From an uncultured Lachnospiraceae bacterium (GTDB lineage: Bacteria; Bacillota; Clostridia; Lachnospirales; Lachnospiraceae): DNA of 50,875 nucleotides. The DNA lies in contig CAMVRS010000008.1 of the NCBI GenBank assembly GCA_947169935.1, positions 1-50,875 on the forward strand, in the 5' to 3' direction. Shown here one piece after another: positions 1 to 7,892 of this stretch (its first letter is position 1; each line of letters begins with the position of its first letter). The translations under genes and the position numbers were made by a program. The notes below the pieces were generated by a model, which was not told the origin of the DNA, did no database searches, and saw only the letters and a list, made by a program, of their open reading frames with translations.

Positions 1-3
1 CCT

Positions 4-51
4 GTCATCCTGAGCGTGTTACCTGTCATCCTGAGCGAAGCGAAGGATCTT
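4..51 (+). repeat. GTCATCCTGAGCG-family intergenic repeat, partial plus full copy
   Basis: A 13-base partial copy (4-16) is followed by a full 27-base copy (25-51) of the repeat that recurs through the window. The full copy begins GTCATCCTGAGCGAAGCG and ends AAGGATCTT. It abuts the stop codon of the minus-strand gene at 51-725, so it lies in that gene's 3' untranslated region. The repeat is seen directly; its function is unknown. Confidence 0.9.
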
Positions 52-725
52 TACTTTAGGATCTTCGCCTCCGTAACATAGAATACTTCGCAGGCGCCGT
101 TGCCGGAGTCGGTGCGGGAAATACTTGAATTCCAGCTGAAGCTTTTTCCGCCCGAGCCCATGCCGATGATATTCACAAGATATCCTTTAAGATGCACATG
201 GTCGCCTCTGCGTATCCTGTTTATCACACTTTTTACACTGCTGTCTGCAGCTATTACGTGCGTATTTGCGGATTGTATCGAAACGGAAGTTGCCGCATCC
301 ATACCCGGGAGAGATACGGGTTCCATCTCGGAATAAGTATCGCATGACCAGTAATACCAGCGGTTTGACTGGCTCCAGTGAAAATTTATGGCTTTATTGT
401 AGGCTGCAACCGTGCCCCAGCCCAGCGCCAGATCCTTCGGTGCAAGCTTTCCGCCTATATCCGTTTCCGGATAATTCTTGGTATGCAGGACCAGTGCCTC
501 GATATCATAGGCATAATCATAATCGATCAATAATCTCCATTCATCGATCGTCCGCTCTATATGACCGCTTTCCGGAGTCTGTATGGGCTCGCCTATGCCG
601 CCTACCGCGTTTCGCCTGCCGCCTTTATACAGCAAAAACAAAGCCACTAAAAGCAGGGCTATCGGGATGATGAATGTGAAGATGGATCTTTCTTTTCTCT
701 GTCCGTACATATTGATATGATACAT
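51..725 (-). CDS. membrane-anchored conserved hypothetical protein
   Basis: The product is 224 residues. A basic N-terminus (GQRKERS) is followed by one hydrophobic helix (residues about 15-33), so it is probably anchored by its N-terminus with the rest outside the membrane. The C-terminal part has a well-formed motif, SWNSSISRTDSGNGACE, preceded by HLKGYLVNI. This looks like a conserved core of a small beta-rich domain, but I cannot name the family. The start at 725 has no strong ribosome site, and an in-frame ATG at 710 is the alternative. The gene is divergent from argS. Function unknown. Confidence 0.75.
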   Translation of the reverse strand: MYHINMYGQRKERSIFTFIIPIALLLVALFLLYKGGRRNAVGGIGEPIQTPESGHIERTIDEWRLLIDYDYAYDIEALVLHTKNYPETDIGGKLAPKDLALGWGTVAAYNKAINFHWSQSNRWYYWSCDTYSEMEPVSLPGMDAATSVSIQSANTHVIAADSSVKSVINRIRRGDHVHLKGYLVNIIGMGSGGKSFSWNSSISRTDSGNGACEVFYVTEAKILK

Positions 726-768
726 TATCCGGGGCGGATTGTCACTATAGGATGCGGGACAAATGCGT

Positions 769-797
769 TTGCATATTGTGCCTATGAGTGTTATAAT
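769..797 (+). promoter_or_regulatory. argS promoter
   Basis: TTGCAT (769-774) and a consensus TATAAT (792-797) are separated by 17 bp. The predicted transcript starts about 25 bases before the argS ATG, so there is no room for a T-box leader. Confidence 0.8.
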
Positions 798-826
798 ATA
801 AGACCATTAAACGGAGGAAAAGACAA

Positions 827-2575
827 ATGATAAATATGATCGGAAAGGCGATGTCCCAGATCAGGGAAATCCTGAACAACAGTTACAGAGAACTGGCAGC
901 AGAGGGGGTATTTATCGAAAGCGATGAGCTGGAGATGAACGTGGAGATCCCCGCTGATACAAATAACGGGGATTTTGCTTCATCCTTTGCGCTGACGGCG
1001 GCGAAGAAACTGCGAAAAGCTCCCAGGATGATAGCGGATGCAGTGGTCGAACGGGCAAAGCTTGACGGAAGCTACTTTAATAAGGTTGAGGTGGCAGGTC
1101 CCGGTTTCATAAATTTCTTTGTGGATAAGAAGTGGTATGGGGAAGTCCTTAACGCCATAGAAAACGAGAAAGAAAGCTACGGCAGCAGTGATAAAGGCAA
1201 GGGACAGAAAATAAACGTGGAGTTCGTTTCCGCCAATCCTACGGGCCCCATGCATATAGGTAACGCGAGAGGCGGCGTTCTGGGAGATACCCTTGCAAAC
1301 CTGCTCAAAAAGACAGGATATGACGTATCCAAAGAGTTTTATGTAAATGATGCTGGTAATCAGGTAAACAAGTTTGCGGTATCCATAAACGGAAGGTATA
1401 TGCAGATAATATACGGGGAGGATGGTTTTGAATTCCCCGAGGACTGCTATCAGGGCGACGACATAAAGGAACTGGCACAGGCACTTTACGATGAACACGG
1501 AAAGAAGCTGCTGGATATGGAAGAGGCCGAAAGACTCAAGTTCATGGCAGACTTCGGATTAAAGACCAACATCCCGCTGATGAAAAGGGATCTGGAGAAG
1601 TACAGGGTTACCTATGATACCTGGTTCCTTGAATCTTCACTTCATGAATCGGGACTGGTGGCGGATACGGTACAGAAGTTGGCAGATAAAGGCCTGACCT
1701 ATGAGAAGGACGGCGCGCTCTGGTTAAAGACTACAGAGCTGCTGGTTGATAAGTACACAAAGGAAGGCAAGACTCCCGAGCAGATAGAGAACCTTAATCT
1801 GAAGGACGATGTGCTTAAACGTTCCAACGGATTCTACACCTATTTTGCTGCGGATATAGCATATCACCGTAACAAGTTTGACCGCGGTTTCACCAGGGCG
1901 ATCAATATCTGGGGAGCAGACCACTTCGGACATGTTGCCCGTCTGCAGGCGGCTCTGGACGGACTGGGACTGGACGGATCGGGCAAGCTGGTGATCGTGC
2001 TGATGCACCTTGTAAATTTAGTTCAGAACGGTGAACAGGTAAGAATGTCAAAGCGCTCCGGAAAGGCAATAGCCTTAAGGGATCTGCTGGATGAGATAAG
2101 CGTGGATGCTGCGAGATATTTCTTCAACAGCCGTGCGGCGGCTTCTGCCATAGATTTCGATCTGGATCTGGCAGTGAAGAATGACTCCGATAACCCCGTA
2201 TACTATATACAGTATGCGTATGCGAGGATCAATTCACTTGTAAATAATGTATGCTCCGAAGAGGAAAAAGCCGGCATGGACTTTTCGGCGATCGACACAT
2301 CGGTGCTTACACAGGAGTCGGAGATAAACCTTATCAAGTGCCTGGCACGTTTCCCCGAAGTGATGTCGCAGGCATCGGATGAGCTGGATCCTTCACATAT
2401 AAACAGGTATCTGCTGGATGTGGCAGGAGAATTCCACCGTTTCTATACGGCTAACAGAATAAAAGGAGAAGAGGAAAGTATCCGTAATGCCCGCCTTAAG
2501 ATGGTGGACTGCACCAGGATAGTGCTTAAGAACGGTATGGAGATACTGGGACTGGACCTGCCTGAAAAGATGTAA
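827..2575 (+). CDS. argS: arginyl-tRNA synthetase
   Basis: This cytoplasmic class I aminoacyl-tRNA synthetase charges tRNA-Arg with arginine. The product is 582 residues, within the family's normal range. An N-terminal additional domain (about 1-110) is followed by the Rossmann catalytic core. That core has the HIGN form of the HIGH signature (residues 143-146) after NVEFVSANPTGP, and MSKRSG (407-412) as the KMSKS-type loop. A helical anticodon-binding domain rich in YIQYAYARI-type sequence forms the C-terminal third. GGAGGA lies 8-9 bases before the ATG at 827, which fixes the start. It is the first gene of an apparent argS / PcfJ-like / parvulin-like transcription unit. Confidence 0.97.
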   Translation: MINMIGKAMSQIREILNNSYRELAAEGVFIESDELEMNVEIPADTNNGDFASSFALTAAKKLRKAPRMIADAVVERAKLDGSYFNKVEVAGPGFINFFVDKKWYGEVLNAIENEKESYGSSDKGKGQKINVEFVSANPTGPMHIGNARGGVLGDTLANLLKKTGYDVSKEFYVNDAGNQVNKFAVSINGRYMQIIYGEDGFEFPEDCYQGDDIKELAQALYDEHGKKLLDMEEAERLKFMADFGLKTNIPLMKRDLEKYRVTYDTWFLESSLHESGLVADTVQKLADKGLTYEKDGALWLKTTELLVDKYTKEGKTPEQIENLNLKDDVLKRSNGFYTYFAADIAYHRNKFDRGFTRAINIWGADHFGHVARLQAALDGLGLDGSGKLVIVLMHLVNLVQNGEQVRMSKRSGKAIALRDLLDEISVDAARYFFNSRAAASAIDFDLDLAVKNDSDNPVYYIQYAYARINSLVNNVCSEEEKAGMDFSAIDTSVLTQESEINLIKCLARFPEVMSQASDELDPSHINRYLLDVAGEFHRFYTANRIKGEEESIRNARLKMVDCTRIVLKNGMEILGLDLPEKM

Positions 2576-2588
2576 GAGGGTTATAAAA

Positions 2589-4097
2589 ATGGATGATCTG
2601 AGAAGGCTTGAAAGGTTAATGGCCTGCTGCCCGGAGAAAACGGGCAGTGAGGCAGACGGTCTTCCTCCGGTTTCGGAGGAGGACTTTTTTGACATGGAAG
2701 TAAGAATGGGAGCCGATCCCGATCGTACAAATATCTTCCCTTATGTCAGAAAAAGCGAAAACGGCGAGTATATGATAGATATATATATCAGCGATAAGAG
2801 CATGTATCCTGAAGGCTATAAGCGTTTTGTGATCAGGGAGGGATACAGCTTTACAGAGGAAGATGAAGACAGCTTTTTTGAGTATGTAAGCTCGCCGGAT
2901 TCTGTGGCTGATACGGAAGTGACGGACAGGATGCTAAAGAAGGTGACGGAAGTATTCCCGCACTGGCATATGAAGAAGTATGCCAATGATGAACTGGGGG
3001 ATATTTTCAGGCATATGTATTTTGTGTGCCATAAGAGCGGCTGCAGGGAGATACTTTATAAGGCGGAGCTGGCAAATGTAGCCTTATATCTTAAACGGCT
3101 TGACGAATATGATATGTACGGCAGCACTCCGGAGAAGATAATAGGCCATAATATCCCCCTTAAGTTTCTCAGGATACTGAACAATGACGGAATGATCTGG
3201 CTGCTGGCTGATGCGGACAGGCTTCAGTGGAATGTGGATGTATATAATGCATATTCGGATCATATCATCGGTACGGATATCAGCTGTGCGCAGTGGACTT
3301 ATTTTCAGGAGTTATATGACGGGGCCGGCTTTTTCGCGGGAAGACCTTTCAGCCGTGCCTTGTATAAACGCCTGGCAGGATCGAATGATCCCGATCTGAT
3401 CCATTATTACGGGATGTTCTTTAATCTTAAAGATGAACTCGATGAATTCAGAAAACTCCGTATTCCCTCGGCTGAGGATGTGTATGATATAGTTGAGGAG
3501 ATGGAGAGCATGGTGCGTTTTGTGCGCCGTGACAGCAAACTGGATGAGCGCATCAGGGAGAGAAAGAAAAATTCGGATCTGGAGTATAAAGGAAAGGAAT
3601 ACAGTGTGCTGCTGCCCAGGGATTCCTTTGATTTCTTTCATGAGGCGATCGCCCAGGGGAACTGTGTCATGTCCTATGCATCTTCGCATGCGGACGGCGT
3701 AACAAACGTGCTCTTTGTCAGGAAGAATGATGCTCTCAGGAAATCGCTGGTCACCATGGAGATACACGGCGGCCATGTGGAGCAGGTCTTTGGGAGGTTT
3801 AACCGTATACCCGATGTGGAAGTTCTGGTATTTCTGGAAGAATACTGCCGTAAGAAGAGGATATGGTATGATCCGGAATTCATAATACGCAAGGGACTTG
3901 GCGCAGAGGATGACATTGAAATAGAATACGAATTCGAGGAAGAAGGGATCGTCAGTGATGACAGTTTAAGAAACCTTTATTCAGCGTATATCCGTGATTT
4001 CAGAAAGCGTATGTGCTGGCCTTCCTTCTGTCCGGAAGAGGATGAGAAAGAATACAGGCAGCTGGAATTTGAAGACTGCTTTCCCAAGGTGGCATGA
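2589..4097 (+). CDS. PcfJ-domain protein
   Basis: The product is 502 residues with no signal peptide or membrane helix. The C-terminal third (about 335-445) matches the PcfJ-like domain first named from the enterococcal conjugative plasmid pCF10. Recognisable pieces are a LLPRDSFDFFHEA stretch, then GNCVMSYA, then a segment ending MEIHGGHVEQVFGRFNR. The N-terminal half is acidic and unassigned. The biochemical role of PcfJ is not known to me. Here it is chromosomal, 13 bases after argS and overlapping the next gene by 4 bases, with no other conjugation genes nearby. This suggests a domesticated or housekeeping use (inference). Confidence 0.8.
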   Translation: MDDLRRLERLMACCPEKTGSEADGLPPVSEEDFFDMEVRMGADPDRTNIFPYVRKSENGEYMIDIYISDKSMYPEGYKRFVIREGYSFTEEDEDSFFEYVSSPDSVADTEVTDRMLKKVTEVFPHWHMKKYANDELGDIFRHMYFVCHKSGCREILYKAELANVALYLKRLDEYDMYGSTPEKIIGHNIPLKFLRILNNDGMIWLLADADRLQWNVDVYNAYSDHIIGTDISCAQWTYFQELYDGAGFFAGRPFSRALYKRLAGSNDPDLIHYYGMFFNLKDELDEFRKLRIPSAEDVYDIVEEMESMVRFVRRDSKLDERIRERKKNSDLEYKGKEYSVLLPRDSFDFFHEAIAQGNCVMSYASSHADGVTNVLFVRKNDALRKSLVTMEIHGGHVEQVFGRFNRIPDVEVLVFLEEYCRKKRIWYDPEFIIRKGLGAEDDIEIEYEFEEEGIVSDDSLRNLYSAYIRDFRKRMCWPSFCPEEDEKEYRQLEFEDCFPKVA

Positions 4098-4873
4098 TGA
4101 ATGCGGATGACAGCAGAAGAAACAACAGGTTAAAGGCGTTAAAGAGCGCTGCAGTGCACAGTGCACCGGTTGTAAAAAAGATCGACCGCAGATCGCCCCT
4201 GGCTTTTCTGCGGCCTTACAGACCGGTGTTCCTGGCTCTTGCTGTTTTTATCCTGGGAGTGGTGATAGTCAACCGCAGGTCGGTATCGGATAACGGATAT
4301 GTGCTTTCCGATCATCTTGATGAATGTGCGGTCAGTATCGTTTCACCTTATGGAGACCGGACAGAACTGACGATGGCGGGACTGGCGCGTTATATCCTGC
4401 GTATAGAACAGGAAGGGGATATACATGCCAGGGCTTATGATGAGGCGGATCCCACGGCATACTGGAAGCTGCGCATAAGCACGGATAAGGAAGCCGGATT
4501 TATTTCGAATATAGCTAAAAAGACCCTTCTGGATTATGCGATAAGGGATGAGATCTATTTCATAGAGGCCCGGAGGGCAGGATTTGTCCTGGATGAAGAC
4601 AGGATCAGGGATATACATTATGATGCCGAAAGGGAGTACTTTAAGCTTTCGGAGTATCAAAGGGCTGTTACGGGACTCAGTGTGGACAGCATTGAAGAAA
4701 ATATCAAAAAAGAAACACTTGTGCGGGATTATATGGTATACTTAAACGATGTGGCCGGCGGAAATGCGGATGTGGGAAGCGCCTATTACGAGGGGCTCAA
4801 AGAGACTTACGGTATAACCGAGCATACGGAAGTTACCGGACAGTTCCGGCCGGGCTACGTTACAATAAACTAA
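4094..4873 (+). CDS. membrane-anchored SurA/parvulin-type N-domain protein (possible secretion chaperone)
   Basis: The product is 259 residues: a basic cytoplasmic N-terminus, one transmembrane helix (residues about 43-60), then an extracytoplasmic helical domain. The segment ISNIAKKTLLDYAIRDEIYFIE followed by a long charged helical region resembles the N-terminal chaperone module of SurA/PrsA-type foldases. No catalytic parvulin domain is visible, so isomerase activity is unlikely. The ATG overlaps the stop of the PcfJ-like gene (ATGA, 4094-4097), so the two are translationally coupled. The family call rests on general pattern only and is tentative. Confidence 0.55.
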   Translation: MMNADDSRRNNRLKALKSAAVHSAPVVKKIDRRSPLAFLRPYRPVFLALAVFILGVVIVNRRSVSDNGYVLSDHLDECAVSIVSPYGDRTELTMAGLARYILRIEQEGDIHARAYDEADPTAYWKLRISTDKEAGFISNIAKKTLLDYAIRDEIYFIEARRAGFVLDEDRIRDIHYDAEREYFKLSEYQRAVTGLSVDSIEENIKKETLVRDYMVYLNDVAGGNADVGSAYYEGLKETYGITEHTEVTGQFRPGYVTIN

Positions 4874-4877
4874 AAAG

Positions 4878-4950
4878 ATGTCATCCTGAGCGAAGCGGCA
4901 TGTCATCCTGAGCGAAGCGGCATGTCATCCTGAGCGAAGCGAAGGATCTT
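4878..4950 (+). repeat. 22-bp tandem array of the GTCATCCTGAGCG-family repeat
   Basis: Three consecutive units start at 4878, 4900 and 4922, giving an exact 22-bp period. The first two units end GAAGCGGC, while the last continues into the full GAAGGATCTT end. The array fills the gap between the parvulin-like gene and glgB. Direct tandem amplification of this repeat is seen only here in the window. Confidence 0.92.
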
Positions 4951-4981
4951 ATGCCGGATGACATTTACGAAAGGGGAAGTA

Positions 4982-6832
4982 ATGAACAGGGACGTGTTAA
5001 TGCAGGAATTCATGGAAGGATCCGCACTTAAAGCATATGAGTATTTCGGTGCCCATGTGTCAAAGACCGGAACGGTATTCAGGACCTATGCGCCGGCTGC
5101 AAGAGGAGTCAACATCTTCGGTGATTTTAACGGCTGGACGGAAGAGCCGATGGAGCGTGATGATAAGGGAGTATGGAGCATCACGATAAAGAACGCAAAG
5201 CCCGGTGATCTTTATAAATACGTTATATACGGAGATAATTACTGGAGGGCCGAACACGCCGATCCATACGCTTTCGGAGCGGAACTGCGGCCCGGGAGCG
5301 CCTCAAAGATCGTAGATCTTAAGGAATATTCCTTCAGTGATGATGAATGGATAAAGAACAGGAGTGACTGTAAGGATAAGCCCCTTTCAATATACGAGGC
5401 ACATCTGGGAGCTTTTAAAAGGAATCCCGATGAGGAGCATGGCTGGTACAGCTACCGTGAGATAGCCGCTCCGCTTATCGAACATGCAAAAGGGAGCGGA
5501 TATACCCATATAGAGCTGATGCCTCTGTGTGAATATCCCTTCGACGGATCCTGGGGATACCAGCTGACAGGATATTTCGCGCCTACTTCACGTTATGGCA
5601 GCGCCGCTGACCTTAAGTATCTGGTGGATGAATGTCATAAGGCGGGACTGGGCGTTATCATGGATTACGTTCCCGTGCATTTTGCGCTGGATGACTTTGC
5701 CATGAAGCTTTACGATACCACCAGGCTTTATGAGGATTACCGTGACAGCCAGTGGGGAACATGTGTATTCAACCATAAACGTCCGGAGGTTGTAAGTTTC
5801 CTGCTTTCGGCGGCAGATTACTGGATAAGCGAGTTCCATTTTGACGGCCTGAGAGTGGATGCGGTAAGCTGTCTTATATATAATGACGGTGAGCAGGGCA
5901 GGGGGGAGAACCCCGCAGGCATGGCCTTTGCCAGAAAGCTCACTACACTGATCAAGAAAAAATATCCGAAGGTGATGCTCTTTGCGGAGGATTCTTCTTC
6001 CTGGCAGGGCGGCGTTACCAAAGCCGTTAAGGACGGCGGCCTGGGATTTGATTATAAATGGGATATGGGCTGGATGTATGACAGTCTGTATTTCCTTTCT
6101 CTTCCCGTGGAGCAGAGGCCGGCAAATTACCATAAGCTGACCTTCTCCATGTGGTATTATTATACGGAGCGCTTTATACTTTCGCTTTCCCATGATGAGG
6201 TTGTGGGAGGCAAGGGCACTATCCTTGAGAAGATGCATGGCAGCGAGGAAGAGAAGTTTGCCCAGATCAGGACCTATTACGCATATATGTATATGCATCC
6301 CGGTAAAAAGCTTTCTTTCATGGGAAACGAACTGGGAGAGCGTACGGAATGGAACGAATCCAGGGAAGTTGAGTTTGAACTCCTGAAGGAAAAGCAGCAT
6401 AAGGGGCTTTATGACTGTGTATGCGACCTGCAGCAGCTGTATAAGGATAATGAGGTGCTGTATGCAAGGGAATACGAGAGAGATAATTATGAATGGCTGT
6501 ATTGCCGGGACGGCGGGGAACTGCTCTATGTGATGAAACGTATGGATAAGAACAAGGCTTATGTATGCGCCATCAATTTCGGCCGTGAAGAGATAAAGGA
6601 TTTCCCCCTGGCTCTTGATAAGGAGGAGCCTGAGGAGGAAACGGCAGAAAAGAACACTAAGAAAAAGAAGACCCGTAAGAAGGATGAGAGCTGGAACTGT
6701 GTATTGTGCACAGAATGGGAGAAGTACGGCGGCAGCATAAAGGCGGGGAAAGATAAGATAAGCTCCAAAGACCGCGTGATGAAACTCAGCATACCCGGAT
6801 ACTGTGCAGTGATATATGAGGTTGAGAAATGA
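4982..6832 (+). CDS. glgB: 1,4-alpha-glucan branching enzyme
   Basis: This GH13 enzyme makes alpha-1,6 branches in glycogen. The product is 616 residues. An N-terminal CBM48-like domain (FGDFNGW near residue 40) precedes the catalytic barrel. The four GH13 signatures are present: DYVPVH (about 228), DGLRVDAV with the nucleophile Asp (about 287-294), FAED with the acid Glu (about 334), and LSHDEV (about 402). GYQLTGYFAPTSRYG is typical of GlgB. The ATG at 4982 is preferred over an in-frame ATG at 4958 because AAGGGGAAG sits directly upstream. A Lys/Glu-rich insert (EEETAEKNTKKKKTRKKDE) interrupts the C-terminal beta domain. The stop overlaps the PilZ gene by 4 bases. Confidence 0.95.
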   Translation: MNRDVLMQEFMEGSALKAYEYFGAHVSKTGTVFRTYAPAARGVNIFGDFNGWTEEPMERDDKGVWSITIKNAKPGDLYKYVIYGDNYWRAEHADPYAFGAELRPGSASKIVDLKEYSFSDDEWIKNRSDCKDKPLSIYEAHLGAFKRNPDEEHGWYSYREIAAPLIEHAKGSGYTHIELMPLCEYPFDGSWGYQLTGYFAPTSRYGSAADLKYLVDECHKAGLGVIMDYVPVHFALDDFAMKLYDTTRLYEDYRDSQWGTCVFNHKRPEVVSFLLSAADYWISEFHFDGLRVDAVSCLIYNDGEQGRGENPAGMAFARKLTTLIKKKYPKVMLFAEDSSSWQGGVTKAVKDGGLGFDYKWDMGWMYDSLYFLSLPVEQRPANYHKLTFSMWYYYTERFILSLSHDEVVGGKGTILEKMHGSEEEKFAQIRTYYAYMYMHPGKKLSFMGNELGERTEWNESREVEFELLKEKQHKGLYDCVCDLQQLYKDNEVLYAREYERDNYEWLYCRDGGELLYVMKRMDKNKAYVCAINFGREEIKDFPLALDKEEPEEETAEKNTKKKKTRKKDESWNCVLCTEWEKYGGSIKAGKDKISSKDRVMKLSIPGYCAVIYEVEK

Positions 6833-7488
6833 ATTATGCCGATATCCCCATGGGGGTAAAAGTTCAGATCTCCGTCTCCAACGGCGGTGATACCCAGGCG
6901 AAGTTCATCTCCCGTGTAATGAAAACGGGGGACAGGAGCCTGCTGGTCATCCCTTTTATGCATAAAGGGCTGAGGGTGAACTTTACGGGCAGCGGCGTGC
7001 AGATACATATGGAAGTTCCTGACGGCGAGGGAAATAACTGGACCTTCAAAAACTGCAAGATAGATACGGTAAAGAAGAACGGGCTTATCTATCACAGGAT
7101 AGTATCTCCCATGAGTGAAGGCATAGAGAACCGCCGCGGCGAGCACAGGACCTATGTCTGGCAGCCGGCTATATTTACCATCGAGGGAGTGGCGGATCAG
7201 GTCTTTTCCACCTTAAAGGATGTCAGCCCCAGCGGTTTTGCTTTTGTACTGGATGCAAAAAAACGTCTTAACATCTTGAACGGAAGGACGGTATCGTGTA
7301 CCATTAACGAGAAGAATGGTAATGTGGTACATCTTCGCGGCAAGGTTATCCGCAGGGAGAGGATGGATCAGTATATTCTTTACGGCTGCAGGAGCGGCGA
7401 AAAGAACCAGGAGGTCATTGATTATATCGAGCGCCTGGATAAAAACAATCCCGACAGGGAAAACGATTCAGAAAACGGAGGGCAGTAA
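6829..7488 (+). CDS. PilZ-domain protein (YcgR-like, predicted c-di-GMP receptor)
   Basis: The product is 219 residues. The C-terminal half carries the two PilZ signatures: an arginine motif RRGEHR (102-107) and D131-V-S-P-S-G136, matching DxSxxG. These are the residues that bind c-di-GMP in characterised PilZ proteins. The N-terminal half (about 1-95) is a beta-rich YcgR-N-like domain. There are no membrane segments. Its ATG overlaps the glgB stop (6829-6832) and the PH-domain gene follows after 2 bases. The setting suggests coupling of c-di-GMP sensing to glycogen metabolism or to the surface (inference). A flagellar-brake role is possible by homology, but no motility genes adjoin. Confidence 0.88.
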   Translation: MNYADIPMGVKVQISVSNGGDTQAKFISRVMKTGDRSLLVIPFMHKGLRVNFTGSGVQIHMEVPDGEGNNWTFKNCKIDTVKKNGLIYHRIVSPMSEGIENRRGEHRTYVWQPAIFTIEGVADQVFSTLKDVSPSGFAFVLDAKKRLNILNGRTVSCTINEKNGNVVHLRGKVIRRERMDQYILYGCRSGEKNQEVIDYIERLDKNNPDRENDSENGGQ

Positions 7489-7490
7489 CT

Positions 7491-7892
7491 ATGGCAGAAG
7501 ATGTGTTCAGAGAGAGAAAACGTTTGTTATTTCTGGGATTACCCTGGACTTTCACCGTTTATCATGTTCGTGAGGATATGATAACCATAGACAGGGGCTT
7601 CCTGAATAAATCGGAAGATGACTGCTATATGTATAAGGTGACCGACGTACGTCTTAATACCAGCCTGTTGGAAAGGATCCTTAAGCTGGGAACCGTTACC
7701 TGCTTTACAGGTGATGTTACGGATTCCAATCTGGTATTCAAGCACATCAGAAATGCCAAGGCCATAAAGGATTATATACTGCAGAAGGCTGACAGCGAGC
7801 GTATCAAACGCCGCACCGTGAATATGCAGAATATCAACTTTGGTGCTAACGGTGATGTAGACGGAGACGGTATTCCCGATAGTTTTGAATGA
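7491..7892 (+). CDS. bacterial PH-domain protein with C-terminal Ca-binding-like motif
   Basis: The product is 133 residues. Residues 5-105 follow the pattern of the bacterial PH (bPH2/YdbS-type) fold: YHVREDMITIDRGFLNK, then TDVRLNTSLLERILKLGT, then a final helix HIRNAKAIKDYIL. The extreme C-terminus is GDVDGDGIPDSFE (121-133). This matches the thrombospondin-type-3/dockerin-like calcium loop (DxDxDGIPD) usually found in secreted proteins, yet there is no signal peptide here. A good GGAGGG ribosome site lies upstream. The stop overlaps folC by 4 bases. Function unknown. Confidence 0.8.
   Translation: MAEDVFRERKRLLFLGLPWTFTVYHVREDMITIDRGFLNKSEDDCYMYKVTDVRLNTSLLERILKLGTVTCFTGDVTDSNLVFKHIRNAKAIKDYILQKADSERIKRRTVNMQNINFGANGDVDGDGIPDSFE

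Noticed and set aside
100-670. Plus-strand ORFs opposite the first gene
   Set aside because: They have no ribosome sites, while the minus-strand frame has a membrane anchor and a conserved-looking motif.
726-826. T-box leader before argS
   Set aside because: The promoter lies about 30 bp before the ATG, and no T-box sequence is visible.
2589-4873. Integrated conjugative element suggested by PcfJ
   Set aside because: No integrase, relaxase, coupling protein or attachment repeats were found on either side.
4878-4950. Possible CRISPR array
   Set aside because: Three contiguous 22-bp units have no spacers between them and belong to the dispersed intergenic repeat family; no cas genes are present.
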